Shown: one piece after another, positions 1 to 7,391 of the stretch
Layout of the letters: each line of letters opens with the position of its first letter
Position numbering within the stretch: position 1 is the stretch's first letter
Origin: Streptomyces sp. SID12501
GTDB lineage: Bacteria > Actinomycetota > Actinomycetes > Streptomycetales > Streptomycetaceae
Assembly: GCF_010550245.1 (NCBI RefSeq)
Contig: NZ_JAAGLU010000054.1
Location: 1-44,461 of the forward strand
DNA: 44,461 nucleotides
Direction of reading: 5' to 3'
The notes under the pieces: model-generated
Database searches by the model: none
Seen by the model: the letters and a program-made list of their open reading frames with translations, nothing else
What the model was told of the DNA's origin: nothing
Made by a program: the position numbers and the translations under genes

Positions 1-1401
1 ACTGCGCGGCGTACGCGCCGGACGCTCGCGCTCCACCGGCGGAGCGGCGGCGGCAGCCGCCGGGCCGGAGGAGTGGCCGGAACGGCCACCGCGACCGCGC
101 GGGCCACCGCGTCCGCCCGTCTCACCGAGGTCTTCGACCTCCTCGGCGCCCAGGCCGGCCCGCGTGCGCTCCGAGCGCGGCAGGACACCCTTGGTGCCGA
201 CCGGGATGCTCAGTTCCTCGAACAGGTGCGGAGATGTGGAGTACGTCTCCGGCGGGTCGTTGAACTTCAGCTCCAGCGCCTTGTTGATCAGCTGCCAGCG
301 CGGGATGTCGTCCCAGTCGACCAGCGTGATCGCGATGCCCTTGGCACCCGCGCGGCCCGTACGGCCGATGCGGTGCAGGTACGTCTTCTCCTCTTCGGGA
401 GACTGGTAGTTGATGACGTGCGTGACGCCCTCGACGTCGATACCGCGCGCGGCCACGTCCGTGCAGACGAGGACGTCGACCTTGCCGTTGCGGAAGGCGC
501 GCAGCGCCTGCTCGCGGGCACCCTGGCCGAGGTCGCCGTGGACGGCGCCGGAGGCGAAACCGCGCTGCGCGAGCTGGTCGGCCAGGTCGGCCGCGGTGCG
601 CTTCGTACGGCAGAAGACCATGGCCAGTCCCCGGCCGTCGGCCTGCAGTATCCGCGCCACCAGTTCGGGCTTGTCCATGTTGTGCGCGCGGTAGACGTAC
701 TGCGCGGTGTTCGCGACCGTCTTGCCCACGTCGTCCGGCTCGGACGCGCGGATGTGCGTGGGCTGCGACATGTAGCGGCGCGCCAGGCCGATGACCGCGC
801 CCGGCATGGTCGCCGAGAACAGCATCGTCTGACGCCGGGGCGGCAGCATGTTCATGATCTTCTCGACGTCGGGCAGGAAGCCCAGGTCGAGCATCTCGTC
901 GGCCTCGTCGAGGACGAGCGCGCGGATGTGCTTGAGGTCGAGCTTCTTCTGGCCCGCGAGGTCGAGGAGACGGCCCGGGGTGCCGACGATGACGTCGACG
1001 CCCTTCTTGAGAGCCTCGACCTGCGGCTCGTACGCCCGGCCGCCGTAGATGGCGAGAACGCGCACGTTACGGACCTTGCCGGCCGTCAGCAGGTCGTTCG
1101 TCACCTGCTGGCACAGCTCGCGCGTCGGAACGACGACGAGGGCCTGCGGGGCGTCGGTGAGCTGCTCGGGCTTGGCGCGGCCGGCCTCGACGTCGGCGGG
1201 GACGGTCACGCGCTCAAGGAGCGGGAGACCGAAGCCGAGCGTCTTGCCCGTACCGGTCTTGGCCTGGCCGATGACGTCAGAGCCGCTGAGGGCGACGGGG
1301 AGCGTCATCTCCTGGATGGGAAAGGGAGTGATGATGCCGACGGCTTCGAGCGCCTCGGCGGTCTCGGACAGAATTCCGAGATCCCGGAAAGTCGTAGTCA
1401 G
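1..1401 (-). CDS. DEAD-box RNA helicase, C-terminus cut by the window edge
   Basis: ATP-dependent RNA helicase of superfamily 2, expected to remodel rRNA or mRNA in the cytoplasm. The reverse-strand frame is open for 467 codons and runs off the window. In order it shows a Q motif (PFPIQE, about 26-31), Walker A AKTGTGKT (47-54), PTREL, TPGRLLDL, the DEAD box in VLDEADEMLD, SAT, and motif VI HRIGRTGRAG, then an Ala/Pro/Arg-rich tail. There is no ATG, GTG or TTG between the upstream in-frame stop and the Q motif. The first ATG (codon 32) would delete that motif, so I place the start at a CTG at 1401 with a good Shine-Dalgarno sequence. It is divergent from the ferritin-like gene. It resembles the mycobacterial RhlE position (Rv3211). 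Confidence 0.93.
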   Translation of the reverse strand, partial: MTTTFRDLGILSETAEALEAVGIITPFPIQEMTLPVALSGSDVIGQAKTGTGKTLGFGLPLLERVTVPADVEAGRAKPEQLTDAPQALVVVPTRELCQQVTNDLLTAGKVRNVRVLAIYGGRAYEPQVEALKKGVDVIVGTPGRLLDLAGQKKLDLKHIRALVLDEADEMLDLGFLPDVEKIMNMLPPRRQTMLFSATMPGAVIGLARRYMSQPTHIRASEPDDVGKTVANTAQYVYRAHNMDKPELVARILQADGRGLAMVFCRTKRTAADLADQLAQRGFASGAVHGDLGQGAREQALRAFRNGKVDVLVCTDVAARGIDVEGVTHVINYQSPEEEKTYLHRIGRTGRAGAKGIAITLVDWDDIPRWQLINKALELKFNDPPETYSTSPHLFEELSIPVGTKGVLPRSERTRAGLGAEEVEDLGETGGRGGPRGRGGRSGHSSGPAAAAAAPPVERERPARTPRS

Positions 1402-1416
1402 GGCAGTGCCTCTTCT
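1399..1416 (-). promoter_or_regulatory. RBS and probable CTG start codon of the helicase
   Basis: Reading the minus strand, AGAAGAGG (1409-1416) lies 7 nt before CTG (1399-1401), which opens the frame L-T-T-T-F-R-D-L-G. No conventional start codon exists upstream before the in-frame TGA near 1481-1483, and the next ATG lies inside the Q motif region. The codon choice is inferred from these constraints. Confidence 0.6.
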
Positions 1417-1787
1417 GTGTACGCGGTGCGAGGCGAGCGTGGGGGTCGTGTCGGGACCGGGCCGAAAACATCGGCCGCCTCACGGGCGGGCCGAGTGGCA
1501 CGGGACCACTGCCGACGCTCGAGCGCTCGTACCGCTGAGGGTCTCTCCGAACTCCGTACGCATAGTGCCGTACGGGTGAGGAGAGCTGTCGGGTCGGAGC
1601 CGATCGGGCCACCGACCGGGCATCCTCATTCGTGTGGCCCGTCGAGATACGTCTTTCAACTCAGCGGGCGCATTACCACCATACCCCGGAATCGCGCACA
1701 TGCGATGGCCGATTCGGTCACGTAGTGGTCGTCACACTGATTGAGCAGGGACTTCCGCCTTGCGGCCAGCGGGCTATTGTGCGCTTC
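1402..1787. promoter_or_regulatory. Divergent intergenic region, helicase / ferritin-like gene
   Basis: This 386-bp gap contains no credible gene. On the minus strand a -10-like TATGGT (plus coordinates 1678-1683) would give the helicase a leader of about 270 nt. No convincing -35 was found for it. On the plus strand TATTGT at 1775-1780 serves the ferritin-like gene. A long untranslated leader would fit post-transcriptional control of a helicase, but I could not define a specific fold. Confidence 0.35.
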
Positions 1788-1790
1788 ATG
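1775..1790 (+). promoter_or_regulatory. -10 element for a leaderless ferritin-like mRNA
   Basis: TATTGT (1775-1780) is followed by 7 nt and then the ATG at 1788. Transcription would therefore begin at or next to the start codon. There is no purine-rich Shine-Dalgarno sequence before this ATG, which supports a leaderless transcript. The -35 is weak. Confidence 0.45.
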
Positions 1791-2570
1791 ACGACGCCTG
1801 ACAATGCCTCCGGTACCCCCGCGACCCCCGACGAAAGCACGGCAGAGACCGCGGCGGACGCCGCTCCCGCACTCACCGGAATCGCCGCCCAGGACTGGGC
1901 ACAGGCCGCCACCGACCCGCAGTACCGTGCCGCGGTCGTGGACCTGCTCGGCGCGCTCGCGTACGGCGAACTGGCCGCGTTCGAGCGCCTCGCCGAGGAC
2001 GCCAAGCTGGCGCCGACGCTCGTCGACAAGTCCGAACTGGCCAAGATGGCGTCGGCGGAGTTCCACCACTTCGAGCAGATCAGGAACCGGCTCACGGAGA
2101 TCGGCGCCGACGCGGGCCAGGCGATGGAGCCGTTCGTCGCCGCGCTCGACGGCTTCCACAAGCAGACGGCTCCCTCCGACTGGCTGGAGGGACTCGTCAA
2201 GGCGTACGTCGGTGACTCGATCGCCAGCGACTTCTACCGCGAGGTCGCGGCCCGCCTCGACTCGGACACCCGTCAGCTGGTGCTCGCGGTCCTCGACGAC
2301 ACCGGGCACGCGAGCTTCGCCATCGAGAAGGTGCGCGCGGCGATCGACGCGGAGCCGCGCGTGGGCGGGCGGCTCGCGCTGTGGGCACGGCGGCTGATGG
2401 GCGAGGCGCTCTCACAGTCGCAGCGGGTCGTGGCGGACCGGGACGCGCTGTCCACGATGCTCGTCGGCGGCGTAGCGGACGGGTTCGACCTCGCGGAGGT
2501 CGGCCGGATGTTCTCCCGGATCACCGAGGCGCACACGAAGCGGATGGCTGCGCTGGGCTTGGCCGCGTAG
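1788..2570 (+). CDS. Ferritin-like (MiaE-like) fold protein
   Basis: 260-aa soluble, helix-rich protein of the actinobacterial ferritin-like family related to MiaE-type tRNA hydroxylases. After a disordered Thr/Ala/Asp-rich N-terminus (about 1-30), helices carry E61, then an E91-x-x-H94 motif (SAEFHHFEQIRN), and later acidic and His positions (DDTGHASFAIEKV). This is the spacing expected for a di-metal four-helix bundle. The substrate is unknown. The ATG at 1788 is chosen because no Shine-Dalgarno sequence precedes it and a -10 element sits 7 nt upstream. It is divergent from the helicase, as in the Rv3211/Rv3210c pair. The family call is firm; enzymatic activity is not shown. Confidence 0.82.
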   Translation: MTTPDNASGTPATPDESTAETAADAAPALTGIAAQDWAQAATDPQYRAAVVDLLGALAYGELAAFERLAEDAKLAPTLVDKSELAKMASAEFHHFEQIRNRLTEIGADAGQAMEPFVAALDGFHKQTAPSDWLEGLVKAYVGDSIASDFYREVAARLDSDTRQLVLAVLDDTGHASFAIEKVRAAIDAEPRVGGRLALWARRLMGEALSQSQRVVADRDALSTMLVGGVADGFDLAEVGRMFSRITEAHTKRMAALGLAA

Positions 2571-2662
2571 TTGTCTTTGCCTGCGGGTCCGCTGTGGCCG
2601 GTCGCGCCCGCGCGGCGGAGCCGTACATGTCACAGCCCCGCGCCCCTTTAGAGGCGCTACGG

Positions 2663-2932
2663 CTACGCCGTCGCCGATGTCCGGTGGAGTCTGCCCTTGG
2701 GGCGGAGCAGCAGGGAGAGGGAGGCGGCGGAGACGGCCGCCGCGCCCAGCAGGATCAGCACGAAGTGGCCGGAACTCAGCGCGCTGTGTGTGATCAAGGC
2801 GCCGAAAAGGGCTCCGGCCGCACCGGTCGACAGGACCAGCGGGCGTGCGGGGAGGCGGTCGGGCAGACGGCTGGCCGCCGCCCATGCCAGCGCGAGGCCG
2901 AGGATCGCGGATCCGAGTGCTTCCAAGAACAT
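2663..2932 (-). CDS. Small three-helix membrane protein
   Basis: 89-aa hydrophobic protein with three likely transmembrane segments: about 5-21 (LGSAILGLALAWAAA), 34-52 (STGAAGALFGALITHSAL) and 58-76 (FVLILLGAAAVSAASL). It ends in a basic tail. The ATG at 2932 is preceded by a GGGAGGGA ribosome binding site. It is convergent with the ferritin-like gene, 92 bp away. I recognise no catalytic motif. Its place in the block is similar to that of the small membrane protein Rv3209 in mycobacteria, but I cannot claim homology. Confidence 0.7.
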   Translation of the reverse strand: MFLEALGSAILGLALAWAAASRLPDRLPARPLVLSTGAAGALFGALITHSALSSGHFVLILLGAAAVSAASLSLLLRPKGRLHRTSATA

Positions 2933-3109
2933 GTCGGGGTCCCTCCCACAGCTTGCCGGCGCATGACGTTCTCAGCCCGTCATACCCGTGACCTGCGCAG
3001 GGCAACCCCCTTGTAAGGGTGACGTGTGGTCAACCTGTGAGTTCGGACCACGGGTGGGCATGGTCGCGGACCGGGCCACGGACAGGACTGTGTACAGGAC
3101 TGCGGACAT

Positions 3110-3158
3110 GGGTGGGGCCCGGCGGTTCGAACCGCCGGGCCCCACCCATTTTTTTTCC
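3110..3158 (+). terminator. Perfect hairpin with U-tract, plus-strand orientation
   Basis: The arms 3110-3125 and 3132-3147 are exactly complementary (16 bp, GGGTGGGGCCCGGCGG and its complement) around the loop TTCGAA. A run of eight T follows in the plus direction. It lies 19 nt beyond the end of the leftward DUF3107 gene, but for that gene the A/T run is on the wrong (upstream) side. It may act on both strands. Confidence 0.8.
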
Positions 3159-3166
3159 TACGTGTC

Positions 3167-3394
3167 CTACAGCGCGCTGAAGCCCACCTTGCGGACCGTC
3201 GGCTCGCCCAGCTCGACGTACGCGAGACGGTCTGCGGGGACCAGGACCTTGCGGCCGTGGTCGTCCACGAGGCTCAGCAGCGCCGACTTGCCGGCCAGGG
3301 CGTCGGATACGGCCCGCTCGACCTCCTCGGCGCTCTGACCGCTCTCCAGAACGATCTCGCGGGGCGCGTGCTGCACGCCGATCTTGACCTCCAC
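3167..3394 (-). CDS. DUF3107 family protein
   Basis: 75-aa protein of the conserved actinobacterial DUF3107 family (Rv3208A-like); biochemical role unknown. The sequence begins MEVKIGVQHAPREIVLESGQ and ends with the conserved VGFSAL. A helix (SAEEVERAVSDAL) and a strand/turn DDHGRKVLVPADRLAYVELG suggest a small compact domain. I chose GTG at 3394 because GGAGGG precedes it by about 8 nt; upstream in-frame ATG use would bypass this site. It follows the TetR gene in the same direction after 135 bp. A possible own -10 (TAATGT, plus 3452-3457) lies about 50 nt upstream. Confidence 0.85.
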   Translation of the reverse strand: MEVKIGVQHAPREIVLESGQSAEEVERAVSDALAGKSALLSLVDDHGRKVLVPADRLAYVELGEPTVRKVGFSAL

Positions 3395-3529
3395 GGCTAT
3401 GTCCCTCCGACGGTCAGTGAAGTGCGCGGGCGTCCGCGCCGTACCCAGCACACATTAGCCCGGTGAGGGGACGTACATGTTCCGCCCGGGAACGCCAGGA
3501 GCGAACAGCCGACGGGAACAAACGGGCGG

Positions 3530-4171
3530 TCAGTGCTGCTCGGTGCCGTGCAGCGGGAAACCGGCGATGCCGCGCCAGGCCAGCGAGGCCAGCAACTGGA
3601 CCGCCTGATCGCGCGGGACACTGCGGTCGCTGTGCAGCCAGGACCGCGCCACCACCTGGGAGAGACCGCCCAGACCGGAGGCCAGCAGCATCGACTCCGA
3701 GGGTGAGAGGCCGGTGTCCTCGGCGATGACCTCGGAGATCGCCTCCGCGCACTCGTTCGTCACCTTGTCGACGCGCTCGCGCACGGCGGGCTCGTTCGTC
3801 AGGTCGGACTCGAAGACCAGGCGGAAGGCTCCGCCGTCGTCCTCCACGTACGCGAAGTACGCGTCCATCGTCGCCCGGACGCGCTGCTTGTTGTCGGAGG
3901 TCGAGGCCAGGGCCGTGCGGACCGACGCGATCAGAGCCTCGCAGTGCTGGTCCAGCAGGGCCAGGTAGAGGTCGAGCTTGCCCGGGAAGTGCTGGTAGAG
4001 CACCGGCTTGCTGACGCCGGCCCGTTCGGCGATGTCGTCCATCGCGGCGGAGTGGTAGCCCTGCGCCACGAACACTTCCTGGGCGGCGCCCAGCAGCTGG
4101 TTCCGGCGGGCGCGACGCGGCAACCGCGTGCCCCGCGGGCGTGCCGCCTCAGTTTGCTCGATGGCTGTCAC
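3530..4171 (-). CDS. TetR-family transcriptional regulator
   Basis: 213-aa one-component repressor-type protein. The N-terminal helix-turn-helix covers about residues 18-65, with the classical TetR core GYHSAAMDDIAERAGVSK followed by PVLYQHFPGKLDLYLALLD. The all-alpha C-terminal ligand/dimer domain has the sequence SMLLASGLGGLSQVVARSWL. It is the counterpart of Rv3208 in the conserved block, next to DUF3107. GTG at 4171 is preceded by GGGAGG; an ATG at 4189 is possible and would add six residues. The ligand and targets are unknown; autoregulation or control of DUF3107 is likely but not shown. Confidence 0.9.
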   Translation of the reverse strand: MTAIEQTEAARPRGTRLPRRARRNQLLGAAQEVFVAQGYHSAAMDDIAERAGVSKPVLYQHFPGKLDLYLALLDQHCEALIASVRTALASTSDNKQRVRATMDAYFAYVEDDGGAFRLVFESDLTNEPAVRERVDKVTNECAEAISEVIAEDTGLSPSESMLLASGLGGLSQVVARSWLHSDRSVPRDQAVQLLASLAWRGIAGFPLHGTEQH

Positions 4172-4344
4172 GCCGCCTCCCAATTTCATTCACATGCGGT
4201 GTGCGCCGCGCCGCCATCGTACTTTTCGGTAACCCTCGTGTGCGCGGTGCGAGCAGAGAAATTCCTCGACCGAGCGACTGTATGTTCCGGGCTATCCGCT
4301 CAAATGGCAACAAATCCTGCGCTTGGTACGGACTGCGGTGACGG

Positions 4345-4569
4345 CTATCGGTAGTCGTCCTCGTCCAGATTCACGACGCGGGCCTGTTCCGCGAGATCGG
4401 CCTCGTCGGCGCGGTCGGTGTTCTCGCCGGTCAGTGGGGCGTCGTGCTGCGGGGTGACGTCCGTGCGCTGCTCGGCGGCGTCGGCCTCGGGGACTTCGAC
4501 GTCGAACTCGGCGCTGTCCTCGCCCTCGTAGTCCTCGGGGTCGGTGCGATTGGTGGGGTCGACGGTCAT
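4345..4569 (-). CDS. Small acidic hypothetical protein
   Basis: 74-aa very acidic, probably largely disordered protein starting MTVDPTNRTDPEDYEGEDSA and ending ARVVNLDEDDYR. The ATG at 4569 has a strong ribosome binding site (GGAAGGGAG). Codon use fits a real gene, and the C-terminal LDEDDYR tail resembles short acidic actinobacterial proteins of unknown function. It is divergent from the alpha/beta hydrolase gene. Function not recognised. Confidence 0.7.
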   Translation of the reverse strand: MTVDPTNRTDPEDYEGEDSAEFDVEVPEADAAEQRTDVTPQHDAPLTGENTDRADEADLAEQARVVNLDEDDYR

Positions 4570-4723
4570 GCTGGGCTCCCTTCCCGGGGTGCGGTTCTCC
4601 TGCGGGTGCCCTGTTACGAGCGTAGGAGACTCTGGATCGGGATGCCAGGTGATCGGAGTGCCAGGTGATCGGGATTTCCTGCCCTGTGATGCCGAACACA
4701 CGAACCACTGCGTGATCGTCTCG

Positions 4724-4738
4724 TAACATTGCCGCATG
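4724..4738 (+). promoter_or_regulatory. -10 element for a leaderless hydrolase mRNA
   Basis: TAACAT (4724-4729) lies 6 nt before the ATG at 4736, with no Shine-Dalgarno sequence between or before. This is the same arrangement as at several other genes here. The -35 is not recognisable. Confidence 0.45.
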
Positions 4739-5764
4739 TCTTCGACCGAGCCGCCGTACATGCCGGCCACCAACGTGCTTCCGAAGGTGGCGCCCGTCAG
4801 GGTCGCTGAGGGCGAGCGGCTGCGCTCGGTCGGTCTGCCGGGGATCACTCTGACCGTGCGGTCGCGGCCCCCCGCGCGCGAAGGGCTGCCGCCCGCGCTG
4901 TACGTCCACGGCCTGGGCGGTTCCTCGCAGAACTGGTCGGCGCTCATGCAACTGCAGGACGAACTCGTCGACAGCGAGGCGCTCGACCTGCCGGGCTTCG
5001 GCGACTCCCCGCCGCCGGACGACGGCGACTACTCGGTCACCGGGCACGCGCGTGCCGTCATCCGCTACCTCGACGCCTCCGGGCGCGGGCCCGTGCACCT
5101 GTTCGGCAACTCGCTGGGCGGCGCGGTCTCGACCCGCGTCGCGGCGGTGCGGCCCGACCTCGTCAGGACGCTCACGCTCGTCTCGCCCGCGCTGCCGGAG
5201 ATCCGTGTGCAGCGCAACGCGGTGCCGACCGGGCTGCTCGCCCTGCCCGGCGTGGCCCGTCTGTTCACCCGGTTGACCGAGGACTGGAGCGCCGAACAGC
5301 GCGTCCGCGGGGTCACGGCGCTCTGTTACGGGGACCCTGGGCAGGTGACGCCCGAGGGATTCCGCAACGCGGTCGAAGAGATGGAGAGACGGCTGCAACT
5401 GCCGTACTTCTGGGACGCGATGGCGCGTTCCGCGCGCGGGATCGTGAACGCGTACACGCTCGGCGGACAGCACGGGCTGTGGCGCCAGGCCGAGCGTGTG
5501 CTCGCGCCGACGCTCCTTGTCTACGGCGGCCGGGACCAGCTCGTCTCCTACCGCATGGCCCAGCGTGCGGCGCGTACGTTCCGCGACTCGCGGCTGCTCT
5601 CGCTGCCCGATGCCGGGCACGTGGCGATGATGGAGTACCCGGAGACGGTCGCGTCGGCGTTCCGTGAACTGCTCCAGGACACAGGTTTGTTGAAGGCGAA
5701 TACCGGTACTGTGACAGCGAGGACGGTCGGCACCAGGGCCGACGCCGCGAACGCGGGGAGCTGA
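4736..5764 (+). CDS. Alpha/beta-fold hydrolase
   Basis: 342-aa intracellular alpha/beta hydrolase (esterase/lipase or related). It has an oxyanion-hole segment HGLGGSSQNW (59-68), nucleophile elbow GNSLGG with S126, the acid D267 in GGRDQLV, and H295 in DAGHVAMMEYP, so the catalytic triad is complete. The natural substrate cannot be deduced. The mycobacterial block contains LipV (Rv3203), a member of the same fold, but orthology is not assured. The stop codon is only 8 bp before the DUF3152 start, so the two are very likely co-transcribed. The start is supported by a leaderless-type -10. Confidence 0.88.
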   Translation: MSSTEPPYMPATNVLPKVAPVRVAEGERLRSVGLPGITLTVRSRPPAREGLPPALYVHGLGGSSQNWSALMQLQDELVDSEALDLPGFGDSPPPDDGDYSVTGHARAVIRYLDASGRGPVHLFGNSLGGAVSTRVAAVRPDLVRTLTLVSPALPEIRVQRNAVPTGLLALPGVARLFTRLTEDWSAEQRVRGVTALCYGDPGQVTPEGFRNAVEEMERRLQLPYFWDAMARSARGIVNAYTLGGQHGLWRQAERVLAPTLLVYGGRDQLVSYRMAQRAARTFRDSRLLSLPDAGHVAMMEYPETVASAFRELLQDTGLLKANTGTVTARTVGTRADAANAGS

Positions 5765-5772
5765 GACGCGAG

Positions 5773-7068
5773 GTGGGACGTCACAGCCGCCGCGGCCGAA
5801 CCGGCGGCAGCGCGAGTACCGGCGACGCGGTGAACATCCCCGTGGTTCCGCGGGGGAAGCAACCTCAACAGGGGCAAGGCGCACCCCGTTTCACTGTTCC
5901 TGACGGCACGCCCGCTCATGGGTTCCCGCGACTCCCGGAGGGCACGCCCGCTCACGGCTTTCCCCGTGTCCGGGGAGGTGGGCACCCCGAGCAGCGCGAA
6001 ACCGGCGGCGGCTGGGGCGAGTTCGGCGGGCGGGCCGGAGCCGGTCCCGCCATACCGCGTCAGCGTCCCGCGCCTCCGAACGCTTCCGGGCCCAGGCAGG
6101 CGTACGTCGATGCCTTCGACGGAGCAGGCCGGCCCGGTGTCGCCGTCGAGGACGCCGATCTCTTCGCGTCCCGCGCCCGGACATCGCACCTTGCCGACCC
6201 GGCCGACATCTACGCCCTGCCCGCCGAGCCGGCGGTCAAGGTCAAGGGCGGCAAGGGCCGGGCCTTCACCGGGATCGCGGCTGCCGCCGTCACCACCGTG
6301 CTGGCGGTCGTCGTGGCCGGGCAGGTCACCCAGGGCCAGGACGACGGCGGGGGCGTACGGACGCAGACCGCGATCGGCTCGGGCCAGGACGTCCAGGGCT
6401 CCGGGGACTCCGCGGCGAGCGGTGACGGCCTCCCCGCCGCGTCCGACGCGCCGGCCGAGGCGACGACGCTGACGTACGACCAGAAGATGGCCAGGACGTA
6501 CGCGCTCGGGGCGGCCCTCAAGGGCTCGGGGAAGTTCGACGCGATCCGCGGGTTCGCCAAGGCGCCGGGGGCGGGGCGGAAGTACACGTACCGGGTGGAC
6601 GTCGAGCAGGGGCTCGGGCTCGACGGGGGGTTGTTCGCGCAGGCCGTGCAGAAGACGCTCAACGACAAACGAAGCTGGGCACACAACGGCGGCCGTACGT
6701 TCGAGCGGATCTCCTCAGGCAAGCCCGATTTTGTGATCACCCTGGCGAGCCCCGGCACCACCGCCTTCTGGTGCGCCAAGTCCGGTCTCGACACCACCCA
6801 GGACAACGTGTCCTGCGACTCGGCCTCCACCGACCGCGTGATGATCAACGCCTATCGATGGGCGCAGGGGTCCAAGACCTACGGCGACAAGATCTACGCG
6901 TACCGGCAGATGCTGATCAACCACGAGGTCGGCCATCGCCTCGGCTACGGGCATGTGACCTGCGACAAGGACGGCGAACTCGCCCCGGTCATGCAGCAGC
7001 AGACCAAGTTCCTCGATCATGACGGGATCCACTGCCGGGCCAACCCCTGGCCGTATCCGGGAAGTTGA
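5773..7068 (+). CDS. DUF3152 membrane-anchored protein with a metzincin motif
   Basis: 431-aa type II membrane protein. A long basic/Pro/Gly-rich cytoplasmic N-terminus (1-160) contains two copies of TPAHGFPR, followed by one transmembrane helix (about 164-186) and an extracellular domain with four cysteines. The C-terminal region has HEVGHRLGYGH (384-394), an exact HExxHxxGxxH zinc motif, followed by APVMQQQ as a possible Met-turn. DUF3152 is conserved in actinobacteria (Rv3207c-like). A zinc peptidase working at the cell surface is a reasonable inference, but no substrate is known. The GTG start is 8 bp after the hydrolase gene, suggesting translation from a shared mRNA. Confidence 0.87.
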   Translation: MGRHSRRGRTGGSASTGDAVNIPVVPRGKQPQQGQGAPRFTVPDGTPAHGFPRLPEGTPAHGFPRVRGGGHPEQRETGGGWGEFGGRAGAGPAIPRQRPAPPNASGPRQAYVDAFDGAGRPGVAVEDADLFASRARTSHLADPADIYALPAEPAVKVKGGKGRAFTGIAAAAVTTVLAVVVAGQVTQGQDDGGGVRTQTAIGSGQDVQGSGDSAASGDGLPAASDAPAEATTLTYDQKMARTYALGAALKGSGKFDAIRGFAKAPGAGRKYTYRVDVEQGLGLDGGLFAQAVQKTLNDKRSWAHNGGRTFERISSGKPDFVITLASPGTTAFWCAKSGLDTTQDNVSCDSASTDRVMINAYRWAQGSKTYGDKIYAYRQMLINHEVGHRLGYGHVTCDKDGELAPVMQQQTKFLDHDGIHCRANPWPYPGS

Positions 7069-7088
7069 CCCGCGGCTCAGGGGCCACG

Positions 7089-7117
7089 TTGACATGGATG
7101 GAAAGTTCGTTCATATT
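7089..7117 (+). promoter_or_regulatory. Near-consensus HrdB-type promoter of the ABC transporter operon
   Basis: TTGACA (7089-7094), 17-nt spacer, CATATT (7112-7117). The predicted transcription start, 7 nt further on, coincides with the ATG of the 30-codon leader ORF at 7125. This is the best -35/-10 pair in the window. Confidence 0.75.
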
Positions 7118-7124
7118 TTTCCGC

Positions 7125-7217
7125 ATGTGGTCTAGTCATGTTGCCGAGCGCGCCGCCATCGAGCTGGCGCTGATCGGCGTGACCACTCTCTGTGTAGCCG
7201 ACATTCTCTGTCGCTGA
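7125..7217 (+). CDS. Putative leaderless 30-codon leader peptide
   Basis: A 30-residue ORF begins exactly at the start site predicted from the promoter at 7089-7117. It starts MWSSHVAERAAIELALIG and continues VTTLCVADILCR, with two cysteines near the end. It is far too short for an enzyme. Its TGA (7215-7217) is buried in a strong hairpin, as expected for a cis-acting leader peptide controlling the downstream ABC transporter genes, which begin 174 nt later. Translation and any regulatory effect are inferred. The sensed signal (an amino acid, cysteine supply, or ribosome state) cannot be read from the sequence. Confidence 0.55.
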   Translation: MWSSHVAERAAIELALIGVTTLCVADILCR

Positions 7218-7246
7218 CACCCGCCCCCGGGCGTGCGTGTCGCGAC
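7210..7246 (+). promoter_or_regulatory. Hairpin overlapping the leader ORF stop, candidate attenuator
   Basis: GTCGC/GCGAC (7210-7214 with 7242-7246), GACAC/GTGTC (7216-7220 with 7237-7241) and CGCCC/GGGCG (7222-7226 with 7229-7233) form one long stem with small bulges. There is no U-tract after it, so if it terminates it is of the U-less streptomycete type. A ribosome at the leader stop codon would prevent folding. Confidence 0.5.
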
Positions 7247-7391
7247 GTTCACCTTTGCCGTCACTGACCGACTTCCGCCATCGGCGGCGGTTCTCGACGA
7301 CCTGATGCGACCTGACGCCCGGGCAGACGTGTGTTCACTCCCGTCTCATTCCCCGTCATTCCGTCTCACTATTCGAGAGGTCGTCTTCCTG

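Noticed and set aside
73..1725. Long plus-strand frame over the helicase.
   Set aside because: No motifs and biased composition; the minus strand encodes an unmistakable DEAD-box protein.
3110..3150. TTCGAACC and CCCACCCA resemble a tRNA T-arm and 3' end.
   Set aside because: The T-stem does not pair in the proper register, no acceptor, D or anticodon arm can be drawn, and the segment is a perfect palindrome followed by a T-run, i.e. a terminator.
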